Shown here: positions 37,096-47,257 of the stretch, one piece after another
Layout: the number at the start of each line of letters is the position of its first letter
How positions within the stretch are numbered: position 1 is the first letter of the stretch
Origin: Peronospora farinosa
Lineage: Eukaryota; Oomycota; Peronosporomycetes; Peronosporales; Peronosporaceae
DNA length: 64,000 bases
NCBI GenBank assembly: GCA_947646735.1
Contig: CANTFK010000980.1
Location: 1-64,000 of the forward strand
Direction of reading: 5' to 3'
Notes under the pieces: model-generated
Told to the model about the DNA's origin: nothing
Databases searched by the model: none
What the model saw: only the letters and a program-made list of their open reading frames with translations
Made by a program: the position numbers and the translations under genes

Positions 37096-37620
37096 GTGCA
37101 GCACCGTCATCCTGCAAAAGTGGCTCTACTGCAGCTATGTAGTCGCTTCCACCCCTGCCTCAAATGTACCATGTCTACTCCCATTGCAATAAGGTGCTGT
37201 GCCGTCATTTCGGCACAGTCTAATACTTTGGCGCGATCTGGTTCTCCGGCGCGATCTGGTTCTCCGGCGCGATCTGGTACCCCAAAACGATCTGCCAAGT
37301 CGGTGCGATCCGTTATTACAATGCGACCCAATGTTTCGTCGAAAGCTAAAGGGAAACGCAAAGCGTGTCCCTCGCCTTCGCCTGACTCTGAGTATAACGG
37401 ATGGTCTTCCGATCCCGAAGACGCTACACTTGCTGCTCTATCCGGATCGCGTTCAACCGCGAGGCGTCGCACCTCCATGACGAACCTCTCTGGCAACACC
37501 GGATCGTCTCAGTCTCCTATCATAATTCACAATGGTAGCCCATTTCAGTGGGCTCTGGGCTATGTGTCCCCACCGCAGATTGTATTTTTCTCGAGTGTGT
37601 GCACATGCAGTAACTGCTAG
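37096..37620 (+). CDS. Hypothetical ORF with RSGSPA repeats
   Basis: A 174-codon ORF, with a likelier start at the internal ATG near 37171 (MSTPIAIRC). Its most visible feature is a three-copy 18-bp tandem repeat at 37230-37283 that encodes ARSGSP-ARSGSP-ARSGTP, followed by a basic, Ser-rich stretch (KAKGKRKACPSPSP) and an acidic one (EYNGWSSDPEDATLAAL). The other frames are also open across the repeat because its length is a multiple of three. There is no recognisable domain. It might be a Gag-like fragment of a retroelement or an unexpressed ORF. Confidence 0.25.
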   Translation: MQHRHPAKVALLQLCSRFHPCLKCTMSTPIAIRCCAVISAQSNTLARSGSPARSGSPARSGTPKRSAKSVRSVITMRPNVSSKAKGKRKACPSPSPDSEYNGWSSDPEDATLAALSGSRSTARRRTSMTNLSGNTGSSQSPIIIHNGSPFQWALGYVSPPQIVFFSSVCTCSNC

Positions 37621-38466
37621 ATCCGTGGGGAGGGATATCTGCAAAATCGCTTCATGTTGACCAGTCTCTCATCGTAAAAACATTTCAACAATTATATTTG
37701 CATCGCGAATGTGACGCATATCTTCGAGTATCTCATGCTAGTTTTAGACCTCGAAGCACTACAAGCTCGAAGTATCATTTCAGCCGCCGCGGCCATCTCG
37801 AGAATGCAGCGCATAGGCAGGAGCACAGCACCACAAAAGGGCATGCTCGATAAAGAAGTAGAGCTCAATCTGAGCGCGACATACCCTTCATTGTCCATTT
37901 TCGTGATCTGTCAATACGCATCTAGCTGGCGTCCATATGATGCTGCCGATACATTATGAACTTATACCGTCGTCATCCATATTGACAAATCTCGGTGTCA
38001 ATGAATCTTCGTACGAGTCATCAATGTCGTATACTTCGAAGTTCCGTAATCTGAAGCTTTACTTGTCAATGCCTAATGGCATTAGACTCGATCCCGGGTC
38101 CAGGATGACAGAGTGATATCGCACCAGGTTTGTAATGTAGATGCAAAGTTTCTTGAACACATTTCTGCAAGAATGGCCCAAGACATATCATGGCGTCAGA
38201 CCAAAGCGTTGAAAGAGAGAACTTTCAAAGTGTGCAAAGGCTCCTAACGAGTACGCGTAATTCCGATTGTATTGCTTCTGCTTGGTTGATTGGGAGTTGG
38301 CAGCGTTGTACTTTTGCACACACGCGCAAACGATCACTGTCCATCTGCCGTCGCCGAAACCGTGAGCGATATCGCAATAACCTAATCTTGCCGATCCAGG
38401 CATATACTTGCTGCAGCGTCTCCAGCTCATCATCCTGTGCATCAGCTGATGCACCGCAGCAAATGC
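37621..38466. other. Spacer downstream of ANKZF1/Vms1
   Basis: Only small ORFs on both strands (for example 37711-37959 and 38188-38525) with no recognisable features. Part of it must be the 3' flank of the Vms1 gene. Confidence 0.4.
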
Positions 38467-40481
38467 TCAACCCCCGAGTCGACGCAGAGCTGCCTCACTC
38501 ATCAGCTTACGCTTGTGTCCATTGACACAGTTCGTCGAGCAGTACTTAAACTCTAAGCGAGTAAATGGAGACTTTCCAGCATACTTGCCACAGAAATCAC
38601 AAGCCAGACCTGCTGCGATCTTGAGCTCCAACTCTTCCTGATGTGCAGCTTCCTCTCGCTTTTGATCGGCTGCTTCCTTTTTTTGCTGTTTCTTGCGTTC
38701 TCGGGCTCGCTTTCGTTTTTCAGCTTCCTTTTCCTTTTTGCGCTGCTCCATATCACTCGTAAGCCCTTCGGGAATTTGCGCTATTGCGTAATCCCACATA
38801 TCTGGGTGCTCACCCATATATCTACGAAACGCATTTCGAGTCTCTTTCAAGCTGCACAGGAAGTACGGAGGTCGATTACGAAGGTCCAAAAGGGCTGGAT
38901 TGGCCCCTTGTTCTAACAGATACTCCACCAACGACACAGCATCCTTTGCAGCAGCGTGGTGAAGCGCTGTCATAAACTTGGCATCTACCTCGTTCACTGT
39001 GATCTCCTTTTCTTCGGCATTGGACAGCAGCTCCGTAATACCATTCAAGTCGCCATCATTTACCAGCTGAACAATGCGAGGGACCTCTTCCTCCTCCACG
39101 TTTTCCTGAATACTGTCGGTTTCAACTTCGGATGCCACTTCGTTAATATTTTTCTTCTTTTTCGGTTTCTTGGTGTTGTCGACAGTAGACATTGTTGCTG
39201 CTTCAAGGGGTGAGAACCGGACGCTGCTGAGGTCGGAACGCACTCGGCACACCTCTTCGAAAGTCGGTCGGAATGTAGCAAAGGGAATCCTCTTCAACCT
39301 TTTGTCGTCTGTAGCATATCAATTTCGTCAGCACATTACTAGCTACATCATCAGAATTCTGCCAAACACATCTGGAGCAGCGTACCTGGTTGCAGCACTG
39401 CATTCTTCTCCGGAAAAAAAGTTGCGCGCTCTGTTTTTCCACTCGACAGGAAAATAAGCTCTGCATCTTTCAGTACATCCTTCCACTCTATGAGCAGCAT
39501 TGCCACGTCTTGCTTCAAAGCTGCTTCATTATACCGTCGCAGAGTAGCTCCAGCAGATTTTGCCTTGCCACTCGCGTCACTAGCAGACTGGGCGCCACCC
39601 TGCTTCCGTCTCGTCGTATACCGCTGGAAGGTCTTGTGACACAACGATTTATCTTTATCAAACACAGCACCAGCAAATCGACCACTACGTAGTAGAAACA
39701 CTGCCCAACGAAACTTGGACGCACAAATCTTATCTAGAGACGTATACGGATTAAAAGTCTCCTCTTCAGCATCCGGTAAAATATTCTTAAACACCTGCAA
39801 AAGAGAAAGCATCAGGATACGGAAAATCGCTACAAGTCAGTAGCAGCTTCAGCCATGCTGTAAGTACATGTACCCACCCACCTTAAACACGCTCTTGCCA
39901 TCCGAGAACTCAACCACTGGCTCTGATGTTGCAACGACCTTGACTTCATTATTCTCTTCTTCTGACCACGAAGAAGAAGACGAAGACGACACGTAGCCCC
40001 TGTACATATTGTCTTTACATTTCCGCTTTTCCTTATTGTGTTTCTCTTGATACTGGAGCGCGTCCTCCTCCGACAGACTCGGTAGACCACGAGCTCGACG
40101 TTTAAGGTTTACACAATGTGCTGCTGACTTGAAGTGCGTATACTGCTCATTCAGTGACGCAAATGATGAGATATCACATGTCCCACAGCGAAGACAAGCA
40201 CTCAGTCGCTCGTCTAACGCCGCTATTTGGAGGCGTCGTGCAGTAGTAGCCACGTCCGAAGACTTGAAGCTACTTGACGCATCACTCTGAAGCTGCGGAC
40301 GCTCGTACTGATGTGAGCTTCCAGCTACAGCACGAACAGTCCATTTTGATATTTGATTGGGCGTTAAATCGCCTAATGCGATGCGGCCGTACATCTGCGT
40401 AGTCTTCGCGGACGTCATGGCACGGACCGAGAAGATATGGGAATGACCGTAGATAGAATCGTAAGACCTTTCAAATGGCAT
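38467..40481 (-). CDS. ANKZF1: ANKZF1/Vms1 peptidyl-tRNA hydrolase of ribosome quality control
   Basis: Three exons: 39882-40481, 39386-39794, 38467-39308; they close to 616 residues. A C2H2-like finger lies at ~99-122 (CGTC, then HFKSAAH). The VLRF1 release-factor-like domain (~201-345) has [19 protein letters not shown] and the loop [12 protein letters not shown]; Gln269 occupies the place of the catalytic Gln. Later come [13 protein letters not shown], ankyrin repeats ([20 protein letters not shown]), a Glu/Lys-rich coiled coil with the VCP-binding region ([16 protein letters not shown]), and a terminal zinc finger (CDFCGK, then [12 protein letters not shown]). In yeast and humans the enzyme frees nascent chains from stalled 60S subunits and partners with Cdc48/p97. 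The start [12 protein letters not shown] was preferred over an upstream non-conserved extension. Confidence 0.93.
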
Positions 40482-40607
40482 GGATACATATATGCTATGT
40501 AAGAGTACAGTATGAGTGATGGTCAATTATAAAATACCTATGAGATAGACTTTACATGCTATAATGAAGGAAACGAACAACCCGCTCCAAGTTTAAACTC
40601 TCGATAG
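40482..40607. promoter_or_regulatory. Short divergent promoter between Vms1 and the DHHC gene
   Basis: Only 126 bp separate the two start codons, so both promoters must lie here or overlap the genes. The stretch is AT-rich (ATTATAAAATACC at about 40525-40537). I see no clear TATA/initiator pair. Confidence 0.5.
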
Positions 40608-41981
40608 ATGCCGTCTCTGGAGCAGCGTAAGCGGCCAGCGTCATGCGGAACGGGCTTCAACGTACGTCTGTGGTGCAATAAAGACCCGTGCGGAATTGTA
40701 TGTGCCGTTGTCTCGTGGTTCCTGGTGCTGTATGCCGAATGCACCATCGTGGTACGTCGTTAAGCCAGTAACCTTCTTTTCAAGTAATTAACATTGTTAT
40801 TCTCTATGTTTTAGGGCGTGGTGGTGTATCCGTGGATGGGTCTGTCACCTCTAGGTCTGCTGCACATTTTTCTTACTACGGGGATCTGCTTTTTGGCCCT
40901 TGTGTCACACGGAAAAGGTCTTTTATTGCTGTTAAAAGCTTTTGATAGACACATCTATTGACATTTGATGTTATTGTTGTTGATTATGCAATTGTAGCCA
41001 TGTTAACGGATCCTGGAGCTGTCCCAGAGTCAGCACTGCCAGTGGCATTGGCACATGCATCAAAGGATGAGATTGCAAGGTAGAGACGAGATGCTGTAAA
41101 AAAATGTTGCTGCTTTTTCTGCTGCTGACGATGAAGATTTTTTTGTAGAATGGAAGAGCAGAGATACCGAACGTGTCGTCGGTGTCGCCAATTCAAACCA
41201 GGGAGAGCACACCACTGTTCAATCTGTGATCGCTGCATCATCAAAATGGATCACCATTGCCCCTGGGTGAACAATTGCGTAGGTGTGGGCAACCACAAGT
41301 TCTTCCTGCTCTTTATCTTTTACGTGTTCGTGTTGTCCGCCTACACGCTGACGCTCGTGTTCTTCCGTTACGCCAAGTGCATTAACGAATCGTATGACGT
41401 CTATACGTCAGTGTCTTTAGTCTGGGACGGGGTTGCCATTCTAACTTGCTGCTGATGTGTTGATGTGACGCTAGATGCCCCACATATGGAGCTATTCGAG
41501 TAGCCTGCTTGATTCTGGAAGCTGTACTCTTTGGACTCTTCACCATGTGCATGATGTGCGACCAGTACAGTGTTATTACTACGGGAACGACGCAAATTGA
41601 CCGTCTAAAGGGCGAAGTAACAGAAAACTTTGGTCTGCGCGAAGTATTTGGCGGCGTGGAATGCAAATTCGCATTACATTGGCTTCTTCCAGTGAACATC
41701 TGGTTCCCCTCGTAAGGATGCTTATAGTTTGCGCGTAGTCATTACAATGGCTAACCGCTGCGTGTCCGTTTTATTTGCCTAGGTCTGTCAAGAACCAGAT
41801 CTTGGGCTATGTGATGGAGCACGAGTTAATATTTTCCGAAGACGAGGCCTCAGATATGGATACCTTCTTGGATGATGACAGCGTGTCCGACGCTTCCATC
41901 ACCATGACCACCGAAACACTGGAGGGAGGGTGGTCCGTGGAAAAAAGAGTTCCTAATAGTCACGCTTCTGAGGTCGTGTAG
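40608..41981 (+). CDS. DHHC palmitoyltransferase
   Basis: Six exons: 40608-40751, 40815-40917, 40998-41079, 41149-41406, 41475-41711, 41783-41981, closing to 340 residues. Two membrane spans precede a Cys-rich domain (CRRCRQFKPGRAHHCSIC) with the catalytic DHHC at 144-147 (KMDHHCPWVNNCVGVGNHK), followed by two more spans (FFLLFIFYVFVLSAYTLTLV; ILEAVLFGLFTMCMM) and a TTxD/E-type motif (TGTTQIDRLKGE). The tail is acidic (SEDEASDMDTFLDDD). This is the standard zDHHC layout; the enzyme attaches palmitate to Cys of target proteins at Golgi or endosomal membranes. The partner proteins are not predictable. The window's long antisense ORF at 40984-41244 is a shadow. Confidence 0.93.
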
Positions 41982-42568
41982 GAGACATACGACATCGGAA
42001 CGTATAGTATTATTCATGGCATTAAGCCGCACGGAGAGTCTGGCGTACAGTAGGTGATGCTAGGAGATATCGTCACAGGAGCAAGGCAAGGCGTTTTTTC
42101 GTAAAAACATGCGCTGATTCTCTAATTAGCTTTGCGCATGTTTGATCGTTTCGATTTGCAATCAATATCTGCCGTGAGGTTGTTAAGAAAATCCGTTAAA
42201 GGTTAAAAGGTCTGCATGACGAGACACGTCTCGACGACAGGAAAATGTTTGACATCGGGTTGCATTAGTAATATAGTGCTTTGCCTATCTTGCAATGCGT
42301 GTAACGTTTGTCTCGGCGTCATGACAATAGGATTGTACTTCAAACTATTCGGCAGCGGCGTTGATAGAGTTTATCAATCATACGAACGTACAGCACGTAC
42401 CTACCCGGCGCAAAAGCACAGCGAAGAAACAAAGCAGACCTCGAAAAAGGTTAGTATATCTTACAAGCAAGACAACTTGGCTTTGTTAGTTGGGTTAGCT
42501 CCTATACGCCCAGCACGAAGCATTGCCACTGCAAACGCTGTAGCTGCTTCTCGTTACCCTTGACATTA
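41982..42568. other. Convergent spacer between DHHC and the ARM-like gene
   Basis: Contains a 115-codon plus ORF (42216-42563) that lacks a recognisable domain and ends 5 bp before the stop codon of the minus-strand gene. It is probably 3' flanking sequence. Confidence 0.4.
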
Positions 42569-43759
42569 TTAGGCGAGGACACCAGCCTCTTTTAGCGCGC
42601 GGTGCGCATTACACGCGTGCTTCTTCAGACGCGGGTCCTCGATCTTCTGCCACTCCTGCACAAGCTTCAGTACGCGCCCGGCGCTTTCAGACTTGATTAG
42701 CTCGTCATGATAAAGCGGACACAGTGTCTCTACCACATGGAGACTCTCTCGCTGTACCTCTGGCTTCACATTGGAGCCGCCGGCAGCACAGTCCACAATA
42801 AACTGCCAGCCGTCGGAATGAATAAATGCTTGACGACACTGCGGGTGATCGCAGAGCCGTGAGAGCGCGACGCTCACTAACCGCGCCACATTTGAGTTGT
42901 GGTGCTGGCCTAGTAGCACGAGCTGAGGCACAAGTCCTGCCATTCCTGCTCGCGTCTCCTCACGAGTTGACATGGTAATAGCTCCCAGTACACCCTGCAT
43001 CTGTGCATCTTCATACTTGCTCTCAAGCAGACCCTTAAGTGCCGAGACGCCGTCCTGAATACTCTTCGAGGAAAGAGGAAGCTTGGGCAGCGGTTTCGTG
43101 GCCGCACGCTTCACGCCGTTGGTTGTAGAGGTCTTGTCACTAAGCAGCTGGCTGCGTCGAAACATGTTCTTCAGCTCGTGGTAGAGGTACATGAGCGCTG
43201 TGATGTCGCCCTCACGACGCTGCACCTCAAGGACGTACTCGTCCTTACTGGTCTTGAAGATGACAATGTTCAAACTCACACGCTGCGCGTTGCGGCGGTA
43301 CTCAATCTTCCACTTGCATTTGTCAGCCTTAAACTCAAAGTCCGTGTCCAGCTCGCAAAGTTTAATTCCCACGATGCCGCACACGCGCTGTGTAGACTCA
43401 AGCTTCACGTGGAAATGCGTGTGCAACTCGAGACGGAACGGAGCGGGCGGCAAATTGCGTGGCGTCACGTTCACGTACTTGGTGCGGTCCACACGAGTGC
43501 CAAACGAGGGCGGCGCAGTCGCGGCCTCGGGCATCTTGCTGACACCCGCAGACTTTTTAGAGGCTATGTTAAACCCCATGGGTCCAGGGAATGCAGTGCC
43601 CATCTGCTCGAGCGGGTTGCGTGGTCCCATCATGCCGAATGCCGGTGGGGCCGCCGCTATGGCTATAGAACGATACTGCAAGCGGTCTGTCTGGTCGTTC
43701 GGCGTGAGCGTGCGAAACAAAGGTTTCTCCTCTCGCTCGTCCTTGTCTTGGCTACTCAT
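42569..43759 (-). CDS. Conserved-looking protein with a KA1-like region and armadillo-type repeats
   Basis: An intronless 396-residue protein that I do not recognise by name. Residues ~1-90 are low in complexity (Pro/Ala/Met-rich). Residues ~100-200 look like a compact alpha/beta domain: FRLELHTHFHVKLESTQRV, then CKWKIEYRRNAQRVSLNIVI and YVLEVQRREGD. This pattern resembles KA1-type domains of kinases such as AMPK/MARK, although no kinase is present. Residues ~230-396 are helical repeats (ALKGLLESKYEDAQMQGVLG, NSNVARLVSVALSRLCDHP) typical of armadillo folds. It could be a membrane or kinase-complex adaptor; that is a guess. ATG at 43759 is the first in frame, and codon use looks like that of neighbouring genes. 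Confidence 0.75.
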   Translation of the reverse strand: MSSQDKDEREEKPLFRTLTPNDQTDRLQYRSIAIAAAPPAFGMMGPRNPLEQMGTAFPGPMGFNIASKKSAGVSKMPEAATAPPSFGTRVDRTKYVNVTPRNLPPAPFRLELHTHFHVKLESTQRVCGIVGIKLCELDTDFEFKADKCKWKIEYRRNAQRVSLNIVIFKTSKDEYVLEVQRREGDITALMYLYHELKNMFRRSQLLSDKTSTTNGVKRAATKPLPKLPLSSKSIQDGVSALKGLLESKYEDAQMQGVLGAITMSTREETRAGMAGLVPQLVLLGQHHNSNVARLVSVALSRLCDHPQCRQAFIHSDGWQFIVDCAAGGSNVKPEVQRESLHVVETLCPLYHDELIKSESAGRVLKLVQEWQKIEDPRLKKHACNAHRALKEAGVLA

Positions 43760-44848
43760 GTCTGGCTGGCTGGCTCGATGTTGCTTGTGGCCTAGTGGGG
43801 ATATCTCCGAATGAGACCCTAAAGAGTTTCGGGAAAGCGAAGTCTGGCAAGAATGGCTCGGTTATGTATTCCAGACGGGATGCCAGAACTATCTTTGACC
43901 CTAACCGTCAGCAAAGAATGTTCTTCCCCTAGTCGCAGATACTAAATGCTGCATATTGCTTAGCATGCTGCATATTTCTAAATTTAGTGACGATTGCGTG
44001 GAGACTCGTGCTCATACCGTGCAAGCACACTATTTTACTGGGTGCGATGCTATATTTCTGCTGTTAGCATACTCGATGACTTTCTCGCTTTGTGTTTTCG
44101 AATATGTTCATAGTCGCGCGCTAGGGTTTTGCGCTTTGCATATGATAGCGGTAACGATGCGACCGCGCAACCTGACAGCCGCTTTGCTGGTTTATTAGTG
44201 ACACTATTATCGACTCAAGTGTACGGTGTCGGGTTCCCAGCAGACTTGCATGTGCGCCTGCTTTTCCCACTCCGAGCCTCTTGTCCGTTCTCGTTTGGGA
44301 CGTTTGGGGGTTTTGATGCATGCTTAAAGCAAATAAACGCAAATATAAAGCAAGCACGCAAAACTTCTGATATAGCTGCCTCGTCTCGCTTGGTTGTTCA
44401 ACGTCTAATTTTTCCTGCTCTCTTAAATTTATTTGCAGTATTCGGCTAAAGTAGTGGTTTGTAATCAGGTGATCTGATTTTTTATTGCATCGTTAATTCA
44501 CAAGAAGGACGTTGGCGCAGAGTTGGTAGTGTATTTCGGCTTTTGCCACAAAAAGATGCACAGCTGAAGACTGTATTATGTTAGAGAGCACATGATGTTG
44601 AGCACCTAACTACGCAAAACAACTGTCATGTACATCATATGTTTTGATAATCAGATACGTGCATTAAATACATGTATCGCGTTATAGTATAGTTCAATAT
44701 AAATACAAATACTTGACAGACAGCTACAATGTTAACGCACCAAATCGAAAAATAGCGCTTACCCACTATTTCCACATTTTATATTGAGGTAAAATAGTGA
44801 AAATCTCTTCACTAAATCGAAATTCATCCTTTAAATACCTAGCCTCAA
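43760..44848. other. Spacer, first part
   Basis: AT-rich with small unrecognised ORFs on both strands (43956-44449). Nothing I can support as a gene. Confidence 0.4.
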
Positions 44849-44923
44849 ATGTTGAGTTGTTGTGCGGCAACTTCCAGAAAGCTTCAAGGCTCCCGCTACA
44901 AGGTTCCTGAGCGCATTGCCAAG
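44849..44923 (+). pseudogene. Orphan first-exon candidate
   Basis: A 25-codon reading frame opens with ATG, encodes MLSCCAATSRKLQGSRYKVP followed by ERIAK, and ends in AAG before a good donor GTGAGAAC. The basic RYKVPERIAK text resembles the beginning of a basic nuclear or nucleolar protein. No matching second exon follows: the DNA soon passes into a GC-rich island (45044-45674). It may be a remnant cut by an insertion, or chance. Confidence 0.2.
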
Positions 44924-45043
44924 GTGAGAACTCAGGCTATTTTTTATTCCTCATCTGGTTTGCGGGCTGATCCTGCTGCTTAAAAAGGACAGCAATGTTG
45001 AGCACCGCTTGCCCTGCACGTTTCTAGGAGTACACTACAGCGG

Positions 45044-45674
45044 AATAATGCGCGAAGATCGCCTTCGAGCAACAACGGCCAAGAGACGAAGACCTACAAA
45101 GAGCCGGTCAACCGGCCCCCTCCGACCAGGGCGGGAAGTCCCTCCAACGGGAGGCCCAGGATAAGAGGGGGGAGGTTTTCCCTCTGCTGCGTGCGCTATG
45201 GGGGGCAAGCGCAGCGTGCGAACCGTAAGGGGAGCACCAACCCTGTTACCCCCGGGAAGAGAGGATCGACGACCGCGGTTATCATTCCCTCTTTCCCCAA
45301 TAGTTCCTGCTATTCTACGTCAGCCTTCAAGACGCCGATTCGATCGCTGAGCGCGAATCTCGGTCCCACGAAGTGAACTTGCCAAGAACGTGAATTGATC
45401 GGCCCCGTCCAGGTGCATCAGCGGTCGATCGGGACTGATCGGTGTGGTGCCCGGCGCTTGTTGCGATCATTGAGCCACTGTTTACACCTCGGGCTGGATA
45501 CCCGATTCCACGTGCCCTTTTCGGAGTGTCCCCCGTGACGCCCGACGTCTCGAGCCAGCAGATTGAGCCAGCGGGGCGAAGAATGACGAAGTCCTGGTAG
45601 AAGCACTCCAGACATCTTGCCAATCCTTAATGTTTGAAATAGACGGTCTGTTCTTCTCAATAATGCGCGAAGAT
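45044..45674. repeat. GC-rich island bounded by a 16-bp direct repeat
   Basis: The 16-mer AATAATGCGCGAAGAT occurs at 45044-45059 and again at 45659-45674, each time followed by (C)GCCT. The sequence between is clearly richer in G and C than the flanks. On the minus strand its frames read protein-like but broken text (for example IKDWQDVWSAS and FFAPLAQSAGSRRRAS at 45482-45685, then a frame change into 45327-45623). I infer a degenerate coding relic, perhaps of a retroelement. No reverse transcriptase, protease or transposase motif was found. Confidence 0.35.
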
Positions 45675-47160
45675 GCCTCGACCATTTCTGCACCATCCGT
45701 TCGCCAACGTCATGTGGCCAATAGCAATCAGATCACCTCCAAAGCCATCTCTTCGAACGTCTGCCTAGCGATCCAAGGCGGCCACTGTCATCAATTGTAG
45801 TACAGTCAAAGTCGTGGGACTAAACTCTGCAGCACCGTACGCTCCGATAGTCTCCTGTAATGCGGAATCAACCGTATTCACACCCACTAATTCAAAACAT
45901 AGGCTCCTTTAGTTTTGATAAAGTATTCTTCAGGTGACATCGATCGTGCACATCAATGTCGCTCCTTCACTTGGCAGCTAAGCACGACACCGAAATTGCC
46001 ATAAGTAGCTTATCGTTCCCACAATGCTCGACTCTGTCATGACCAAGCTCGTAAGCAAATAGTTTACGGGCTTTTCGGTCCGGTCAGTGGAAAGCCACCT
46101 TGTTTGGGATGGTGGTAGAGCTTGAGAATGTAAATAATCTTTGTGGAATACCTCGCGAGGTGCACCTTGCGATAATGACAATCTTGTTATATCCATGCCA
46201 GCTTGTCATTATCACTTCAATTTCGTGCATTCATACGGAAACAATTCACAACAAGCAAATTCGAAGTGTTAAAGCGTAAAAGGGTATTGCATGCCGCTGG
46301 GTGTCAAGACTTGAGATGTAGCGTGACCGTCAAGCTGCAGATACTACCACAGCATTCGTCTTTTTATGTCAAAATAAGTATCGCGCCACTGTCGCTAGCA
46401 TCGCCGGTGTACTGGTGTTCGATCTTCTTGTAGAAGGTTTTTCAAGACTTGTAGGGAATGTCATGACACATAATTTTAAGTAGGTAGACAACAACGTGCT
46501 AGTGTATAAATGAGAATAGTGAACTGACACAGAATAATTTTCCAGCACTCACAATTATTGCACTCGACATATCAAAAGTCTCATTCAATCAGCACCAGCA
46601 TTCATAGGGAAACCAAAATGGTTGCCATCTTTTTGTAAAAGAGCGATGTTACTATCTTATCGAGAAATACCTTCCTGCTACGTCGCTGAGATGAATCATC
46701 GATGTGTGGCTTCCAGAGACATAGTCGAAACTGAGAGCGGTAAACTGTAGCTCGCGAGACTCGGGCTGCTTTTGTCATCGAAGCAGAAGGACAGAGTCTT
46801 TGGTGTCTGACTATGTTCCGATTGAGGCGACATGAACTTTCATATTATATACATACATCGCTATCGAGCTTCTGCTGTCAGCACTTTTTCCATTTCAGAC
46901 TTATTCGGTATGTTAGGAGACGCTTTCACGAAGACTCGAGCCCAAAACAACTTACAGTACAATACAGCACTGACATAGTAAAGGGAGTGCCTATAATAAT
47001 GCAGTCTGCCATTTTTGACCCATCTACATTCTATTTGGACGTCATATTTTGACATTTCCTTCCCACTCAAATAGACAGGAACGTCATTTGAAAGGCGCTA
47101 ATAATATTTTCCATTTCGAAAAAGCAGTCGCTTTTTGTATCACTGCAAAAATAATGGACA
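45675..47160. other. Spacer, last part
   Basis: AT-rich and free of convincing ORFs. Nothing I can support apart from its end, which contains the MSH4 promoter. Confidence 0.4.
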
Positions 47161-47201
47161 GGTATAAAGCAAGTTGAAGTTGAAGCGACCATCATTCTTT
47201 T
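47161..47201 (+). promoter_or_regulatory. Possible MSH4 core promoter
   Basis: GTATAAAGC at 47162-47170 could act as a TATA box. About 30 bp further, ATCATTCTTTT (47191-47201) resembles the oomycete initiator consensus, and the ATG follows 57 bp later. Judged by eye only. Confidence 0.3.
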
Positions 47202-47257
47202 GCGCACTCGTTGGAGTTCATCACCGTTTCAGTTGCGAATTAGTCACTAAGTGTGCA

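Noticed and set aside
37107..37499. Minus-strand 130-codon ORF with DRAGEP repeats
   Set aside because: The 18-bp tandem repeat keeps several frames open at once, so the open minus frame is not evidence of coding.
40984..41244. Minus-strand 86-codon ORF
   Set aside because: Antisense to two exons of the DHHC gene, whose conserved motifs fix the coding strand.
42216..42563. 115-codon plus-strand ORF with many Cys
   Set aside because: Ends 5 bp before the stop of the convergent gene, has no domain and no promoter signal; likely 3' flank.
45327..45696. Minus-strand ORFs considered as a retroelement Gag
   Set aside because: Text is protein-like but broken across frames and lacks zinc-knuckle, protease or polymerase motifs, so a named element is not claimed.
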